A stretch of 64,000 nucleotides of DNA from Candidatus Trichorickettsia mobilis (GTDB taxonomy: Bacteria; Pseudomonadota; Alphaproteobacteria; Rickettsiales; Rickettsiaceae). Below, one piece after another: positions 28,777 through 38,221 of the stretch; the stretch's first letter is position 1; each line of letters begins with the position of its first letter. The notes beneath the pieces were generated by a model. That model worked only from the letters and a program-made list of their open reading frames with translations, searched no databases and had not been told where the DNA came from. The stretch is taken from assembly GCF_963422225.1 (NCBI RefSeq), contig NZ_OY728607.1, positions 124,001 to 188,000 of the forward strand, in the 5' to 3' direction. The position numbers were made by a program, and so were the translations under genes.

Positions 28777-28970
28777 CGTTAATTTAACCAAATTAAATTA
28801 CCTTAAATTTTAAGATAATAATAGTATTGAATAGTTATACTTGAGTAGTATTAAAATTCAACAAGATTTATATTTTATTATAGTCAAATTCGCATTATGC
28901 CTAAATCAAGATAATTTTCGAGCCTGTTCACGGAAACGCGTTGAGGTTAAGGAAAAGAGATGATATAACT

Positions 28971-29061
28971 CGTTATTGCGAGCCGAAGGCGAAGCAATTT
29001 AGGAAATGAACGGATAGTTTAACAGGATTGCTTCGTCACCTGACGGTTCCTCGCAATGACA
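28971..29061. repeat. Palindromic element (CATTGCGAG family), copy P3
   Basis: Core from CGTTATTGCGAG to CTCGCAATGAC with inner GAAGCAATTTAGG and AGGATTGCTTCG. Its loop sequence GGAAATGAACGGATAGTTTA recurs inverted in the adjacent copy P4, so one was probably templated on the other. The preceding stretch 28792-28970 holds no gene I can support. Confidence 0.8.
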
Positions 29062-29081
29062 AGTCTTATTTAATTGACACA

Positions 29082-29284
29082 GTCATTGAACCATACACGT
29101 CCAAGTTAAGGAATAAAGAGACGACACGAACCGTCATTGGTCATTGCGAGACCACGATAGTGGTCGTGGCAATCCAGTTAAACTATCCGTTCATTTCCTG
29201 GATTGCTTCGACTTTGTCTCGCAATGACGGTGGTGGCTCGCTTCATTTCCTTAACTTGACGCGTATGGTTCATTGAACATTCTC
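29082..29284. repeat. Palindromic element (CATTGCGAG family), copy P4
   Basis: About 200 bp with long ends CATTGAACCATACACGTC... and ...GACGCGTATGGTTCATTGAA and an inner core CATTGCGAGACCACGA / TCGTCTCGCAATGACG-like. Lies between pccB and flgE, whose 3' ends and 5' ends it separates. Peptide-length frames inside it are by-products of the palindrome. Confidence 0.82.
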
Positions 29285-29344
29285 AAAAAATGACAGAGAT
29301 TTTATAAAAATAGTAAATTATTTCAAAAAATCTCTATTAATAGC

Positions 29345-32300
29345 TTAGCGAACATCAATTGCATTAATAATGGTTTTAAGATTATTATTTTCCATACTTA
29401 ATGTTTTTGCGACAGCTGAAATATCATTGGCATAACCTTGAAGGTCTATCAAGCTCTCGGTAGAATCAATATTTGCTCCTTCCACGCTCCTTGAGATAAT
29501 AGTTGCTGTACCGGCCACACCAGGCTCTTTAAGAATGACAGGAAACTTGTTGCGATAGCCAGAAGCATAAGCTTCCATGCCATTATCCAGGTCAATCATA
29601 GTAGCAATTGGAATTCTATATAATTTTTGGCTAGTACCATTATCATAAATAGCAATGAAATTACCATTTTCATCAATATTGACATCTGTTAAAGTTCCAG
29701 CAGTATTACCATTTGCATCAAACATTAATACATTATCAGCAGCTATAACTTGTCTAATACCTTCCCGAGATCCAACTCCAACAAGGTTTCCTGTGCTTCC
29801 CCAATCTATAGTAATGCTACCTGGTGCACTACCATTTGTCCATTCTGCTGTAATAGGAGCTGCTAGATCTCCTATAGACTGCAGCGCGCCATTAGGTTCA
29901 AATGTTAAGGTTCCAGATTGGAGAACACCATCTGCTCTAGTCGTTTTAACATCAAAAGTACCATCATCATTTTTGATAGCACCTATCTCTACTGTCCAAC
30001 GATTCTGGCCAAGTCGAGCAAATCTAGCCAAGAGCGTATGTTGTCCACCCAAACTATCAAATACTACAAATGAATGTGAAAAGATACGGTCTATTGAATG
30101 ATTTCCACTAGATAGACCTAATTTAGTATCGCTAGCACTATAAGTAGGGTCAAATGTAAATTTTTCTTGATTTAAACTTAAATATTCAAAAGCACGGCTG
30201 TAATGATCAACTCGGAAACCAGCACCAAGACTAGCAATGTCATAGGTTTGCATACCTACTATGTCATTACCAGTAGCAGCAAAACCGTCATTTATTACTT
30301 CAAAGGTGACGTAATTAGGCGCACCAGCTAGTAAAGCTGCTGCATTTGGTATATCTACTACTTTATATCTTACATTATTTCGTACAGTAACGCCATCAAC
30401 TACTACTGGTGCTGCTAAACCAGTAAGACGGATAGAGTCACCAATGGTGTAATTATGGCTTGGCATAAAGAGTTTTACTCGATTTGAGTTAAGCCCTAGT
30501 CCATTAGCACCAAGAGTAGTCACCATAACGTTGGTATTTATAACAGGTAAACCAGCTCCAAGACCAACTTTCCTATAAGTAAAATTTCCAGCAAAAACTT
30601 CAGCTGGAGCAGCAGGTACAGGAACAAGTCCACCTGGACCTGCTAAAGCTACGTTACCTGCGACAGTTTCTATTGGAATAATAGTAAATCTATTGGCATC
30701 TACTACCGTAGCTACATAGTACCCATCAGGTATGTGAACGTTCGCATTCGCAGCGTTGCCAAAAATTGCTCCACCAACTTGCACTGCTCCTAGACCGCTA
30801 ATAAAAATTAGGTCATTATTTGCTAATCCATGGCCAACATTAGTAATTTCCATAGCACCACCTGGATTAGCAGCGGTGATACTTGCATTAATAAGGTTAA
30901 CACTTGGAGCAAAAGCCTGTCCAGCTATTTTTTGCCAAGTAAAATTTCCGTTGATGTTGAGGCCAGCATTTGGCACATTCAGCGCTTCAATATTAACTGG
31001 GGTAGCTGCTAAATAAATGAAAAAAGAATCGCTATTAGCTCCACTAACCATATATTTCCCATCTGGAATATTAGGATGCATTCCACCAGTAATATTAACA
31101 AAATCTCCAGATTGTAGCCCATGTTTTGGTGAAGTTATTGCTACAGTAGCTTTAGCTCTTTCTGGAGTTAAAAGAATACCATTCAAGCTGATACCAGTAC
31201 CACCGATAGTTGCCCTAGAAAAATCTCTTATTCCTAATGATTGGCCAGCAATAGTAAATTGTGAGGTTGCAAGTAATGAATGTACATTAACTGAGCCTGA
31301 TGTTGGATTAAGTTCAGCAAAAAGTCCAGATGTATCTTTGGTAGCATTAATTTTATCACGCAGCATTTGAAGGGTTGAAAATCTCTCAGTATTTGCGGTA
31401 GCTGCAGGGATATTAACTAAACCTAAGGTTTCAACCATGTTGCTGCCGCCAAAATTTTGAAATTCAACAGTTGAATTTCCATCTTTTGGAGCAATAACTA
31501 GTCGGTTGTCCTTAATTAAGGTGATTAAATCTAGTGATTTTAGTTTTTCTCCCAGAGACTGCAAACTGTTAAACTCAAGCTGACCAGTATTAGCATTATT
31601 AGCAACAGCTTTAAAATTACTCCAATCTCCACCAGCTACTCTTACCATAATACCTGAATCTACCTGTAACTCATTAACATTGGCAGGAGCGCCTGGTACT
31701 ATTCTAAATTGACCACCAACGCTAGTAGCTCCATAAAAAGAAGTTGTAGATATTTGTTTGGACATGGATATTCCGCCATATACAAACGTTCTAGCAGTAT
31801 TCTGGTCAGCTCTAAGAGTAAATGAATCACCTAGCGTAAGGCTACCAGAGTTACGGATTTCAGGCATTAAAATTTCATCAATTTTGATTGAAGCATTGAT
31901 ACCGGTTTTATTGACTGCGAATACTTCCCCAGCTCCTTCTAGCACGATTTTGTCTGCATTTAAATTTGCGCCAACTGTTATTTTATCACTGGCAGTTGCT
32001 TGTGAGCTGCTGCCACTAACATTGATTCTCTCTAAAGAATCTAATAACGAACTATTGGCAGGTAGATTTCCTCCTGCATCCAATTTCCATCCAAGCAACA
32101 CGCAGCCGCTGGGATTAAGCCAGTCTCCTTTATTGTTTAATCTGAATGAACCATCGCGTGTATAAAGATTAGCTTTAGATGTGGAGCTTTCTTTGACCAC
32201 TAGCATACCTTTGCCCTGAACTGAGATATCAGAGACAATACCTGTGTTAACGACAGCACCTTGTACATTTATAGTACTTCTCTTTTGTTCAGTTACTATG

Positions 32301-32437
32301 GAGGCGGTTCCAGAAACAAACTGGGAGAATGAGGTGGTATCTCCTTTAGCAGCGTTAACTCTGGATCTGTTAATGTTAGTGGTCTCTCTTTTACTGGCGT
32401 CCATTAACAATCTTAAATAATTATCCGATTTTGACAT
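29345..32437 (-). CDS. flgE: Flagellar hook protein FlgE, enlarged
   Basis: 1030 aa, more than twice the common length of about 400. N-terminal hook features are NINRSRVNAAKGDTTSFSQF, STINVQGAVVNTGIVSDISV, GKGMLVVKE and YTRDGSFRLNNKGDW. The C-terminus has GAQ-like LQSGTLTFEPNGALQSIG, EGIRQVIAADNVL and the coiled end EGANIDSTESLIDLQGYANDISAVAKTLSMENNNLK. Between about residues 425 and 725 lie three related beta-rich units marked by HGLxxGD, IPDGxY and (F/Y)TxxK. It would form the hook of a flagellum; no other flagellar gene is in the window. Confidence 0.88.
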   Translation of the reverse strand: MSKSDNYLRLLMDASKRETTNINRSRVNAAKGDTTSFSQFVSGTASIVTEQKRSTINVQGAVVNTGIVSDISVQGKGMLVVKESSTSKANLYTRDGSFRLNNKGDWLNPSGCVLLGWKLDAGGNLPANSSLLDSLERINVSGSSSQATASDKITVGANLNADKIVLEGAGEVFAVNKTGINASIKIDEILMPEIRNSGSLTLGDSFTLRADQNTARTFVYGGISMSKQISTTSFYGATSVGGQFRIVPGAPANVNELQVDSGIMVRVAGGDWSNFKAVANNANTGQLEFNSLQSLGEKLKSLDLITLIKDNRLVIAPKDGNSTVEFQNFGGSNMVETLGLVNIPAATANTERFSTLQMLRDKINATKDTSGLFAELNPTSGSVNVHSLLATSQFTIAGQSLGIRDFSRATIGGTGISLNGILLTPERAKATVAITSPKHGLQSGDFVNITGGMHPNIPDGKYMVSGANSDSFFIYLAATPVNIEALNVPNAGLNINGNFTWQKIAGQAFAPSVNLINASITAANPGGAMEITNVGHGLANNDLIFISGLGAVQVGGAIFGNAANANVHIPDGYYVATVVDANRFTIIPIETVAGNVALAGPGGLVPVPAAPAEVFAGNFTYRKVGLGAGLPVINTNVMVTTLGANGLGLNSNRVKLFMPSHNYTIGDSIRLTGLAAPVVVDGVTVRNNVRYKVVDIPNAAALLAGAPNYVTFEVINDGFAATGNDIVGMQTYDIASLGAGFRVDHYSRAFEYLSLNQEKFTFDPTYSASDTKLGLSSGNHSIDRIFSHSFVVFDSLGGQHTLLARFARLGQNRWTVEIGAIKNDDGTFDVKTTRADGVLQSGTLTFEPNGALQSIGDLAAPITAEWTNGSAPGSITIDWGSTGNLVGVGSREGIRQVIAADNVLMFDANGNTAGTLTDVNIDENGNFIAIYDNGTSQKLYRIPIATMIDLDNGMEAYASGYRNKFPVILKEPGVAGTATIISRSVEGANIDSTESLIDLQGYANDISAVAKTLSMENNNLKTIINAIDVR

Positions 32438-32440
32438 ATA

Positions 32441-32452
32441 TTACTCCTCCTT
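32441..32452 (-). promoter_or_regulatory. Strong ribosome binding site of flgE
   Basis: The minus strand reads AAGGAGGAGTAATATATG, a near-perfect Shine-Dalgarno seven to ten bases before the start. It is the strongest in the window and fits a highly translated structural gene. Confidence 0.8.
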
Positions 32453-32785
32453 AAAATCAATCAATACAACTAATATGGTGATATCTTCTGGCTTCTTTAA
32501 GAAACCATTGTAATCCAAAGATCAGCATAAATCGTGCCAAACTCTTTAGCAAGACTAAAATTACTCTGGAGTTGTAGCAATAATTACACAAGATTTTAAG
32601 ATATCACCAAAATATCATAGTAAATATTAATAAACCAACTGTATTTTTTAATATTTTCTTGAAAAAATTACTTGACTAAATGGTGGATATATTACATTCT
32701 CCATGTAGTACCATTAAATCCCAAATATACCCAAAATTGAACGTAAATTGATGATATATTTTGTAAGTTATTTGATAATTAATGT
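32453..32785. other. AT-rich intergenic region between flgE and mraZ
   Basis: I find no gene, RNA gene or clear repeat here. As the shared upstream region of two divergent genes it should hold both promoters, but no convincing -35/-10 pair could be chosen by eye (a TTGACT at about 32673 lacks a well-placed partner). Confidence 0.5.
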
Positions 32786-32905
32786 CGAGAGTGTTTAATG
32801 AACCATACACGTCAAGTGTAAGGAATTAAAGAGACGATATGAACGTCATTGCGAATGGGAATTCGTCATTGCCGAGACCATTTATAGTAGAAGCAATCTA
32901 GCTTT
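32786..32905. repeat. Half copy of palindromic element, P5
   Basis: Starts CGAGAGTGTTTAATGAACCA and continues through GAACGTCATTGCGA and CGTCATTGCCGAGACCA to GAAGCAATCTAG. It matches the left half of copy P4; the right half is absent. Upstream of mraZ. Confidence 0.7.
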
Positions 32906-33031
32906 GAGTTTTGGAATAGTTTGAAGAAAAAATACGTAATTTATAATTAAGAATTTAAGAAATAATTTAAATAAATATAAAAATACTACAATTGTGCGAT
33001 TTTATAAAACTGAATGTGATCACAGTAGAAA

Positions 33032-33487
33032 ATGAATATTTTTTTATCAAAATATATTAATAACCTTGATAAAAAGAGCAGAGTCTCAGTGCCTGCGAGT
33101 TATAGGCTTGTGTTGTCTGGACAGAATTTCAATGGAATTATTGCGTATCCATCATTCAGAAATAAATGCATAGAAGCTTGTAGTATTGCCAGACTTGAAA
33201 CTCTTAGTCAGGTTATTCAAAATCTTGATCCATATTCTGAAGAGCGAGATGCTTTTGAAACTATAATCCTTGGTGAGGCGGTACAGTTAGCTTTTGATGG
33301 AGAAGGGCGAGTGGTGTTACCGAAATCATTGCTTGAGCATGCTGAAATGGAAGAGCAGGTATGTTTTGTCGGAAAAGGAGTGGTTTTTGAAATGTGGCAA
33401 CCTCAGAATTTTGATACTTATTTAGTGGCAGCAAGACAAGTTGCGCAAAATAATCGTTTAACATTAAAGGATAGACCTGTTGCATAA
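33032..33487 (+). CDS. mraZ: Transcriptional regulator MraZ
   Basis: 151 aa with two SpoVT-AbrB-like halves: N-terminal [21 protein letters not shown] and internal [21 protein letters not shown]. MraZ binds the promoter of the division and cell-wall cluster and is its first gene here. The last codons and the stop (DRPVA, TAG-ACC-TGT-TGC-ATAA region) are part of a short repeat element that begins at 33473, so the native C-terminus was probably replaced. Confidence 0.93.
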   Translation: MNIFLSKYINNLDKKSRVSVPASYRLVLSGQNFNGIIAYPSFRNKCIEACSIARLETLSQVIQNLDPYSEERDAFETIILGEAVQLAFDGEGRVVLPKSLLEHAEMEEQVCFVGKGVVFEMWQPQNFDTYLVAARQVAQNNRLTLKDRPVA

Positions 33488-33534
33488 GCTGGAAATGGTT
33501 ATTTTTAGGCAAAATGCAGGCAAAGAAGAGGTCT
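33473..33534. repeat. Short IS-like element at the mraZ stop codon
   Basis: 62 bp with ends AGACCTGTTGCATAAGCT and AAGAAGAGGTCT, related to the ends of the 908-bp IS and its MITEs. A second, truncated copy lies at 22250-22316. No exact 3-bp duplication is left. It begins inside the mraZ reading frame and its TAA ends the protein. Confidence 0.75.
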
Positions 33535-33549
33535 ATAGTGTAATAAAAT

Positions 33550-34476
33550 ATGTTAGCCCATACACCAGTGTTATTAAATGAAATGATAAAGTATCTTGCT
33601 CCAAGAGTTGGTGAGAATTTTTTAGATTGTACGTTTGGTGCTGGTGGTTACAGCGCAGCGATTCTGAATAGTTGTGAATGTAAGCTAACTGCTATTGATC
33701 GAGATCCTGCTGTGCAGGAATATGCTGATAATTGCTCTCGTGAATATAAAGATCGTTTTAAATTTATTAATAGTAGTTTTGCCGAAATAAGCAAAACTTT
33801 TACTGGTATTAAGTTTGATGGCATAGTTGCAGATCTTGGCATGTCGAGTATGCAACTTGACATAGGTGCGCGTGGCTTCTCATTTACTCATGATGGGCCG
33901 TTGGATATGAGGATGAGTAGCAGAGGTGAAGACGCGGCCGAATTTGTTAATAATGCCAGTGAAGCTGATATTGCTGATGTGATTTATCAATATGGTGATG
34001 AGCCTTTTGCTCGAAAGATAGCAAGGTCAATTATTAATGAACGTAAGATTGAGCCAATAACCAATACAGCTAGATTAGCTAAGATAGTGCGTAGTAGCGT
34101 AGGATTCAAAAAAGGTAAAATTGATCCAGCAACTAAGAGTTTTCAAGCAATCAGGATTTATGTCAACGATGAATTGAAACAATTAAGAATCTTATTGGAG
34201 CAATCGTTAAAGCTATTAGCTCCTAATGGTAGATTAGTAATTGTATCGTTCCATTCTTTGGAGGATCGTATAGTTAAAGATTTTTTAAGAAGCAATTCAG
34301 CAAAAATTATGGCTAGATCAAAATATGCTAAACCAATGATAGAAGTTCAAGATTCAGAATTATTAAGAATTCTTACTAAAAAACCGATTTCACCGTTAAG
34401 AGATGAGATTTTGATCAATCCAAGATCTAGATCAGCAAAGCTTAGAGCAGCAATAAGGAAAGGAGCAAGTAAATGA
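33550..34476 (+). CDS. rsmH: 16S rRNA (cytosine(1402)-N(4))-methyltransferase RsmH
   Basis: 308 aa, family length. MLAHTPVLLNEMIKYLAP begins the protein, followed by the SAM motif FLDCTFGAGGYSAAIL, ADLGMSSMQLD, RGFSFTHDGPLDMRM, and LVIVSFHSLEDRIVKDF near the end. It methylates N4 of C1402 in the decoding centre. Second gene of the dcw cluster. Its TGA overlaps the ATG of ftsL by 4 bases. Confidence 0.96.
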   Translation: MLAHTPVLLNEMIKYLAPRVGENFLDCTFGAGGYSAAILNSCECKLTAIDRDPAVQEYADNCSREYKDRFKFINSSFAEISKTFTGIKFDGIVADLGMSSMQLDIGARGFSFTHDGPLDMRMSSRGEDAAEFVNNASEADIADVIYQYGDEPFARKIARSIINERKIEPITNTARLAKIVRSSVGFKKGKIDPATKSFQAIRIYVNDELKQLRILLEQSLKLLAPNGRLVIVSFHSLEDRIVKDFLRSNSAKIMARSKYAKPMIEVQDSELLRILTKKPISPLRDEILINPRSRSAKLRAAIRKGASK

Positions 34477-34889
34477 TCATACGAGTATTTAATTGTATAG
34501 TTTTTGCTATATGCTGTGCTACCGTTTATGGGTTGTTTATCATCAAGAGTCAAGTGAGAACTTTTTGTTATCAAATTGATGAATTAAATAAGCAGATATT
34601 AGAAGAAAAGGATAACATTCATATGTTGAAGGCAAAAATGGCCTATTTAACATCACCAGATAGATTACGCCAGCTATCTAGTAAGTATCTTGGTTTAGAT
34701 AATGTGCGTAGTCATCAGATGATAGCAGACCCATTATTACAGACTGTTAATATCAAAGCAGAGAAACAATATGCGGTAGCTAATTTAAGTACCAAGCATC
34801 ACATTAAATGGCGTTATAAGAAGATCTCAAGCAAGTATATACAACGGGTTGTTGCAACCAAAATTGATAATTATGGACGTATTCAATAA
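34473..34889 (+). CDS. ftsL: Cell division protein FtsL
   Basis: 138 aa with a single N-terminal membrane helix (CIVFAICCATVYGLFII), then a leucine-zipper-like coiled coil (QIDELNKQILEEKDNIHMLKAKMAYLTSPDRLRQLSSKYLGL). FtsL bridges FtsB and FtsQ in the divisome and helps activate FtsWI. Position between rsmH and ftsI is canonical. RBS AAAGGAG lies inside the end of rsmH. The sequence is short and poorly conserved, as usual for FtsL. Confidence 0.85.
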   Translation: MIIRVFNCIVFAICCATVYGLFIIKSQVRTFCYQIDELNKQILEEKDNIHMLKAKMAYLTSPDRLRQLSSKYLGLDNVRSHQMIADPLLQTVNIKAEKQYAVANLSTKHHIKWRYKKISSKYIQRVVATKIDNYGRIQ

Positions 34890-36747
34890 GCTATATCAAT
34901 ATTGGTTACAGATCATATCCGAATTGTGTTTTTTGTCATTCCTGCGTAGGCAGGAATCCAGTAAAACATGCATGGATTCCTGCCTACGCAGGAATGACAA
35001 AGAGTACAGGGATAATAGAGAGCACTGGAATGACAATAAAGGTTTCAAGAACGACGTAAGTCAGAAAAGCATATATCAGATTATTTTTGCGTGGGATTTA
35101 TATGATCATAGTGCCAGATTCAGGATTGTAATAATTATTGGCATTTTTGCTCTGTGCTTTATCGGTTTGGCTTATCGTTTATTGATTGTAACCAATAGTA
35201 ATCATCTCAAATCCAATGAATATTCAGCTAAAACTAATTTTAGAAAAGAAATAGTAGATCGTTACGGTAAGGTGTTGACTATAAGCGTACCTTCATCATC
35301 ATTATTTGCATATCCGGCTAAGATAACTGATCCACGACAGTCATTAAATAAATTATCTAAAATCATCCCAAATCTAAATATAGAAAAATTATTGCTTGAA
35401 TTATCTGGTAATAAAAATTTTGTTTGGATAGCACGTGACCTTAGCCCAGCAATACAAACTGAAATTACTAATCTTGGGTTACCAGGATTTGGTTTTGAGC
35501 GTGAACAAAAACGAGTTTATCTTTTTGGTCGAGTACTTTCTCATATTATTGGTTATGTAGGTAGGGATTTAATCGGACTTGCAGGATTAGAAAAGAAATA
35601 TGATCAATTCTTACGAAATGTTGACCAGGTAAATAGTGATAATAATGCTAATGCAGCATTAGAATTGTCTGTAGATGTCAGGTTACAGACGATCTTAAGC
35701 GAGGAATTAGAGTCTACCATACAACAATTTAATGCGATTGGTGGTGCTGCTATTGTTGCAAACCCTCATAACGGCGAAATCTTGGCAATGGTATCTAAAC
35801 CAGATTTTGATCCTCATCATCCGCAGAAAGCAACGAATACTCAGCTATTTAATACAGCAAGTCATGGAATTTATGAAATTGGTTCGGGTTTTAAGTCGGT
35901 AACGATTGCCATAGGATTGGATACAGAAGCAATAACTGTACATGATGCCTATAACATCAGTTATATGCGAGTAGGGAGATTTGAGGTTAAAGATTATCAT
36001 CCCAGAAGCGGTTGGCATAGTGTTGCTGAGATTTTTCTACATTCTTCTAATATTGGTACTAGTCAAATTATTCTTGAGATTGGTAAGAATAATTTTAAAA
36101 AATATCTCAAAAATTTAGGGTTGCTAGAGCAATTAACTATTGAATTGCCGGAACGTGGTACTCCACTTTTTCCTGCTGATAGTCGTTGGACTGATTTAAG
36201 TTTGGTCACTATGTCTTATGGTTATGGGATTTCGATTAGTCCGCTACATTTTGTGCAAGCGATGTTACCAGTAGTAAATGGTGGTTATTTATATCCATTA
36301 ACTTTAATAAAAAAACAAAATAATCAGCTTATTGGGAAAAGAGTATTTAGTGAAGAAACTTCTAGGCAAATGCGAAAATTGCTACGTTTAGTGGTGAAAG
36401 AGGGAACTGGAAAAAGAGCAGATGTCAAAGGTTATTTAGTTGGCGGCAAAACCGGTACGGCTAATAAGTCTGTTGCTGGGCGTTATGCTCAAAATAGTAG
36501 AATATCATCATTTTTCGGGATGTTGCCGGCATCAAATCCGCAATATGTTATTTATGTGATGCTTGATGATCCAAAAGGCAATAAACAGACCTCCGGACAT
36601 GCTACCGCCGGCTGGAACGCTGCGCCCTTAGTAAATAAAATTTTTGAACGGATGGTGGCTTTATACGGACTCAGTGCAATTGATGAAGAAAGTTCGGAAA
36701 TCCAGAATATATTAAATATAGATTATAAAATTGACCATGAAATCTAA
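34873..36747 (+). CDS. ftsI: Peptidoglycan D,D-transpeptidase FtsI (PBP3)
   Basis: 624 aa from the ATG at 34873 (an upstream TTG at 34849 is less likely). Short cytoplasmic N-terminus, one membrane helix (IVIIIGIFALCFIGLAYRLLIV), a dimer/pedestal domain, then the transpeptidase: Ser338 in GSGFK, SSN at 391-393, KTG at 526-528. It cross-links septal peptidoglycan. Residues about 18-58, before the helix, derive from a 64-bp palindromic element and its flanks (SFLRRQESSKTCMDSCLRRND), yet the frame is intact. Overlaps ftsL by 17 bases. Confidence 0.94.
   Translation: MDVFNKLYQYWLQIISELCFLSFLRRQESSKTCMDSCLRRNDKEYRDNREHWNDNKGFKNDVSQKSIYQIIFAWDLYDHSARFRIVIIIGIFALCFIGLAYRLLIVTNSNHLKSNEYSAKTNFRKEIVDRYGKVLTISVPSSSLFAYPAKITDPRQSLNKLSKIIPNLNIEKLLLELSGNKNFVWIARDLSPAIQTEITNLGLPGFGFEREQKRVYLFGRVLSHIIGYVGRDLIGLAGLEKKYDQFLRNVDQVNSDNNANAALELSVDVRLQTILSEELESTIQQFNAIGGAAIVANPHNGEILAMVSKPDFDPHHPQKATNTQLFNTASHGIYEIGSGFKSVTIAIGLDTEAITVHDAYNISYMRVGRFEVKDYHPRSGWHSVAEIFLHSSNIGTSQIILEIGKNNFKKYLKNLGLLEQLTIELPERGTPLFPADSRWTDLSLVTMSYGYGISISPLHFVQAMLPVVNGGYLYPLTLIKKQNNQLIGKRVFSEETSRQMRKLLRLVVKEGTGKRADVKGYLVGGKTGTANKSVAGRYAQNSRISSFFGMLPASNPQYVIYVMLDDPKGNKQTSGHATAGWNAAPLVNKIFERMVALYGLSAIDEESSEIQNILNIDYKIDHEI
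34935..34998. repeat. 64-bp palindrome inserted in frame in ftsI
   Basis: Arms GTCATTCCTGCGTAGGCAGG and CCTGCCTACGCAGGAATGAC around AATCCAGTAAAACATGCATGGATT. Same length, layout and reading frame as the copy in tamB at 19145. It encodes about residues 21-42 in the cytoplasmic tail of FtsI. Confidence 0.88.
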
Positions 36748-38176
36748 ACTGCAACTTTTGTTTAAAGAGCATAATATTACCGGCTTAAGCTTTGATTCAA
36801 GAAGTGTTAAACCTGGCGATGCTTTTTTCGCTATAGTTGGAGAACATGTTAATGGTAATAATTATATTCAACAGGCCTTTAATGCTGGAGCGCAGGTAGT
36901 AATTACTGATGAGCCAAGACAATTACAGGATCGACGGATGGTTTGTGTTGATGATGCCAGAGTCGCTTTAAGTTGTGCTGCTGGTATTTTTTATCCTAAG
37001 ATCCAAGAACATTTGATTGCAGTTACTGGTACTAATGGCAAAACTTCAGTGGTAGCGTATATACGCCAATTATTTGGTTTGTTAGGGCAGCGTAGTGCTA
37101 GTATTGGTACATTAGGAATAGAATTAAATGCAGAAATTAATAATAATATCAATAATACCAAAGGGTTAACTACAGTCGATATACTAACTTTTCGTAAAAC
37201 CCTCAATGATCTAGCTAGTAATAACATTAATCATGTAGCATTTGAGGCATCTAGCCATGGCTTACAGCAAAAACGCATCTATGGCATTCCCGTTATTGCT
37301 GCTGGTTTCACGAGCTTTTCACAAGATCACTTGGATTATCATCTTACTATGGATGAATATTTAGAAGCTAAGCTGAAGTTATTTACTGAAAATTTGCTGC
37401 CTAATGGAATTGCAGTAATTAACGCTGATATTGTTAATATTGATTTTATTAAGTCATACTTAAATGAACGAAAAATCCAAGTAATTACTGTTGGCACAAG
37501 CGGGGATGTTAGAATTATTAATGCAAATTCCACAGTTAATGGCCAGCTAATAGAATTTTCTTATTTAGGTGAAAGGTATAATATTTATACAGAGGTTATT
37601 GGAAGTTTCCAAGGAATTAATCTGCTGATTGCTGCTATTTTAGTTCATAAATCTGGTTTTGTTTTTGCAGATATAGTCGAAAAATTACCGCTAATAAGGG
37701 CTGTACGTGGTAGGCTTGAACGAGTGACGGATAAGAATCATCCATTTCATATATTTGTTGATTATGCGCATACTCCTGACGCTTTAGCAAATTCTCTGCT
37801 TGAGCTAAAAAAATTAGTTGCCGGCAGCGGTAAGTTAAAAGTGATATTTGGTTGTGGTGGTAATCGTGATCAGTTAAAGCGGCCAATTATGGGAAAACTC
37901 GCAGCTGAGATTGCTGATGTAGTAATTATCACTGATGATAATCCAAGAGATGAAGATCCTACTGCCATTCGTCAAGCTATTTTAGTTGAAGCAAAATCAG
38001 CAATTGAGATTCCAGATCGTAAACATGCAATAGTTGATACAGTTAAAGGACTGCAAGCAGAAGATATATTGTTGATAGCGGGTAAGGGGCATGAGAATTA
38101 TCAGATCATTGGGACGATAGTAATAGCAATGGATGATGTGGAAATAGCAAGACAGGCTTTAGGATTGAAGGTGTAG
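36737..38176 (+). CDS. murE: UDP-N-acetylmuramoyl-tripeptide synthetase MurE
   Basis: About 479 aa from the ATG at 36737 (alternative TTG at 36731). Mur-ligase features: LSFDSRSVKPGDAFFAI, ATP-binding VTGTNGKTS, FEASSHGLQQKR, YAHTPDALANSLLEL and the DDNPRDEDP motif typical of meso-diaminopimelate-adding enzymes. It adds the third stem residue to UDP-MurNAc-L-Ala-D-Glu in the cytoplasm. Overlaps the end of ftsI. A palindromic repeat separates it from murF. Confidence 0.95.
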   Translation: MKSKLQLLFKEHNITGLSFDSRSVKPGDAFFAIVGEHVNGNNYIQQAFNAGAQVVITDEPRQLQDRRMVCVDDARVALSCAAGIFYPKIQEHLIAVTGTNGKTSVVAYIRQLFGLLGQRSASIGTLGIELNAEINNNINNTKGLTTVDILTFRKTLNDLASNNINHVAFEASSHGLQQKRIYGIPVIAAGFTSFSQDHLDYHLTMDEYLEAKLKLFTENLLPNGIAVINADIVNIDFIKSYLNERKIQVITVGTSGDVRIINANSTVNGQLIEFSYLGERYNIYTEVIGSFQGINLLIAAILVHKSGFVFADIVEKLPLIRAVRGRLERVTDKNHPFHIFVDYAHTPDALANSLLELKKLVAGSGKLKVIFGCGGNRDQLKRPIMGKLAAEIADVVIITDDNPRDEDPTAIRQAILVEAKSAIEIPDRKHAIVDTVKGLQAEDILLIAGKGHENYQIIGTIVIAMDDVEIARQALGLKV

Positions 38177-38221
38177 CTTAGTATCATCTCAAGCACCACA
38201 TGTGTCATTCCAGGGGAGCTA

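Noticed and set aside
29028-29276. 82-codon plus-strand frame between pccB and flgE
   Set aside because: It runs through palindromes P3 and P4; the sequence is explained by the repeats.
29655-32165. Multiple plus-strand frames of 60-150 codons across flgE
   Set aside because: They are antisense to a long gene with clear homology and have no independent start signals or motifs.
28792-33031. CRISPR array suspected from repeated CATTGCGAG blocks
   Set aside because: The repeats are irregularly spaced, palindromic and spread over the whole window, and no cas gene is present.
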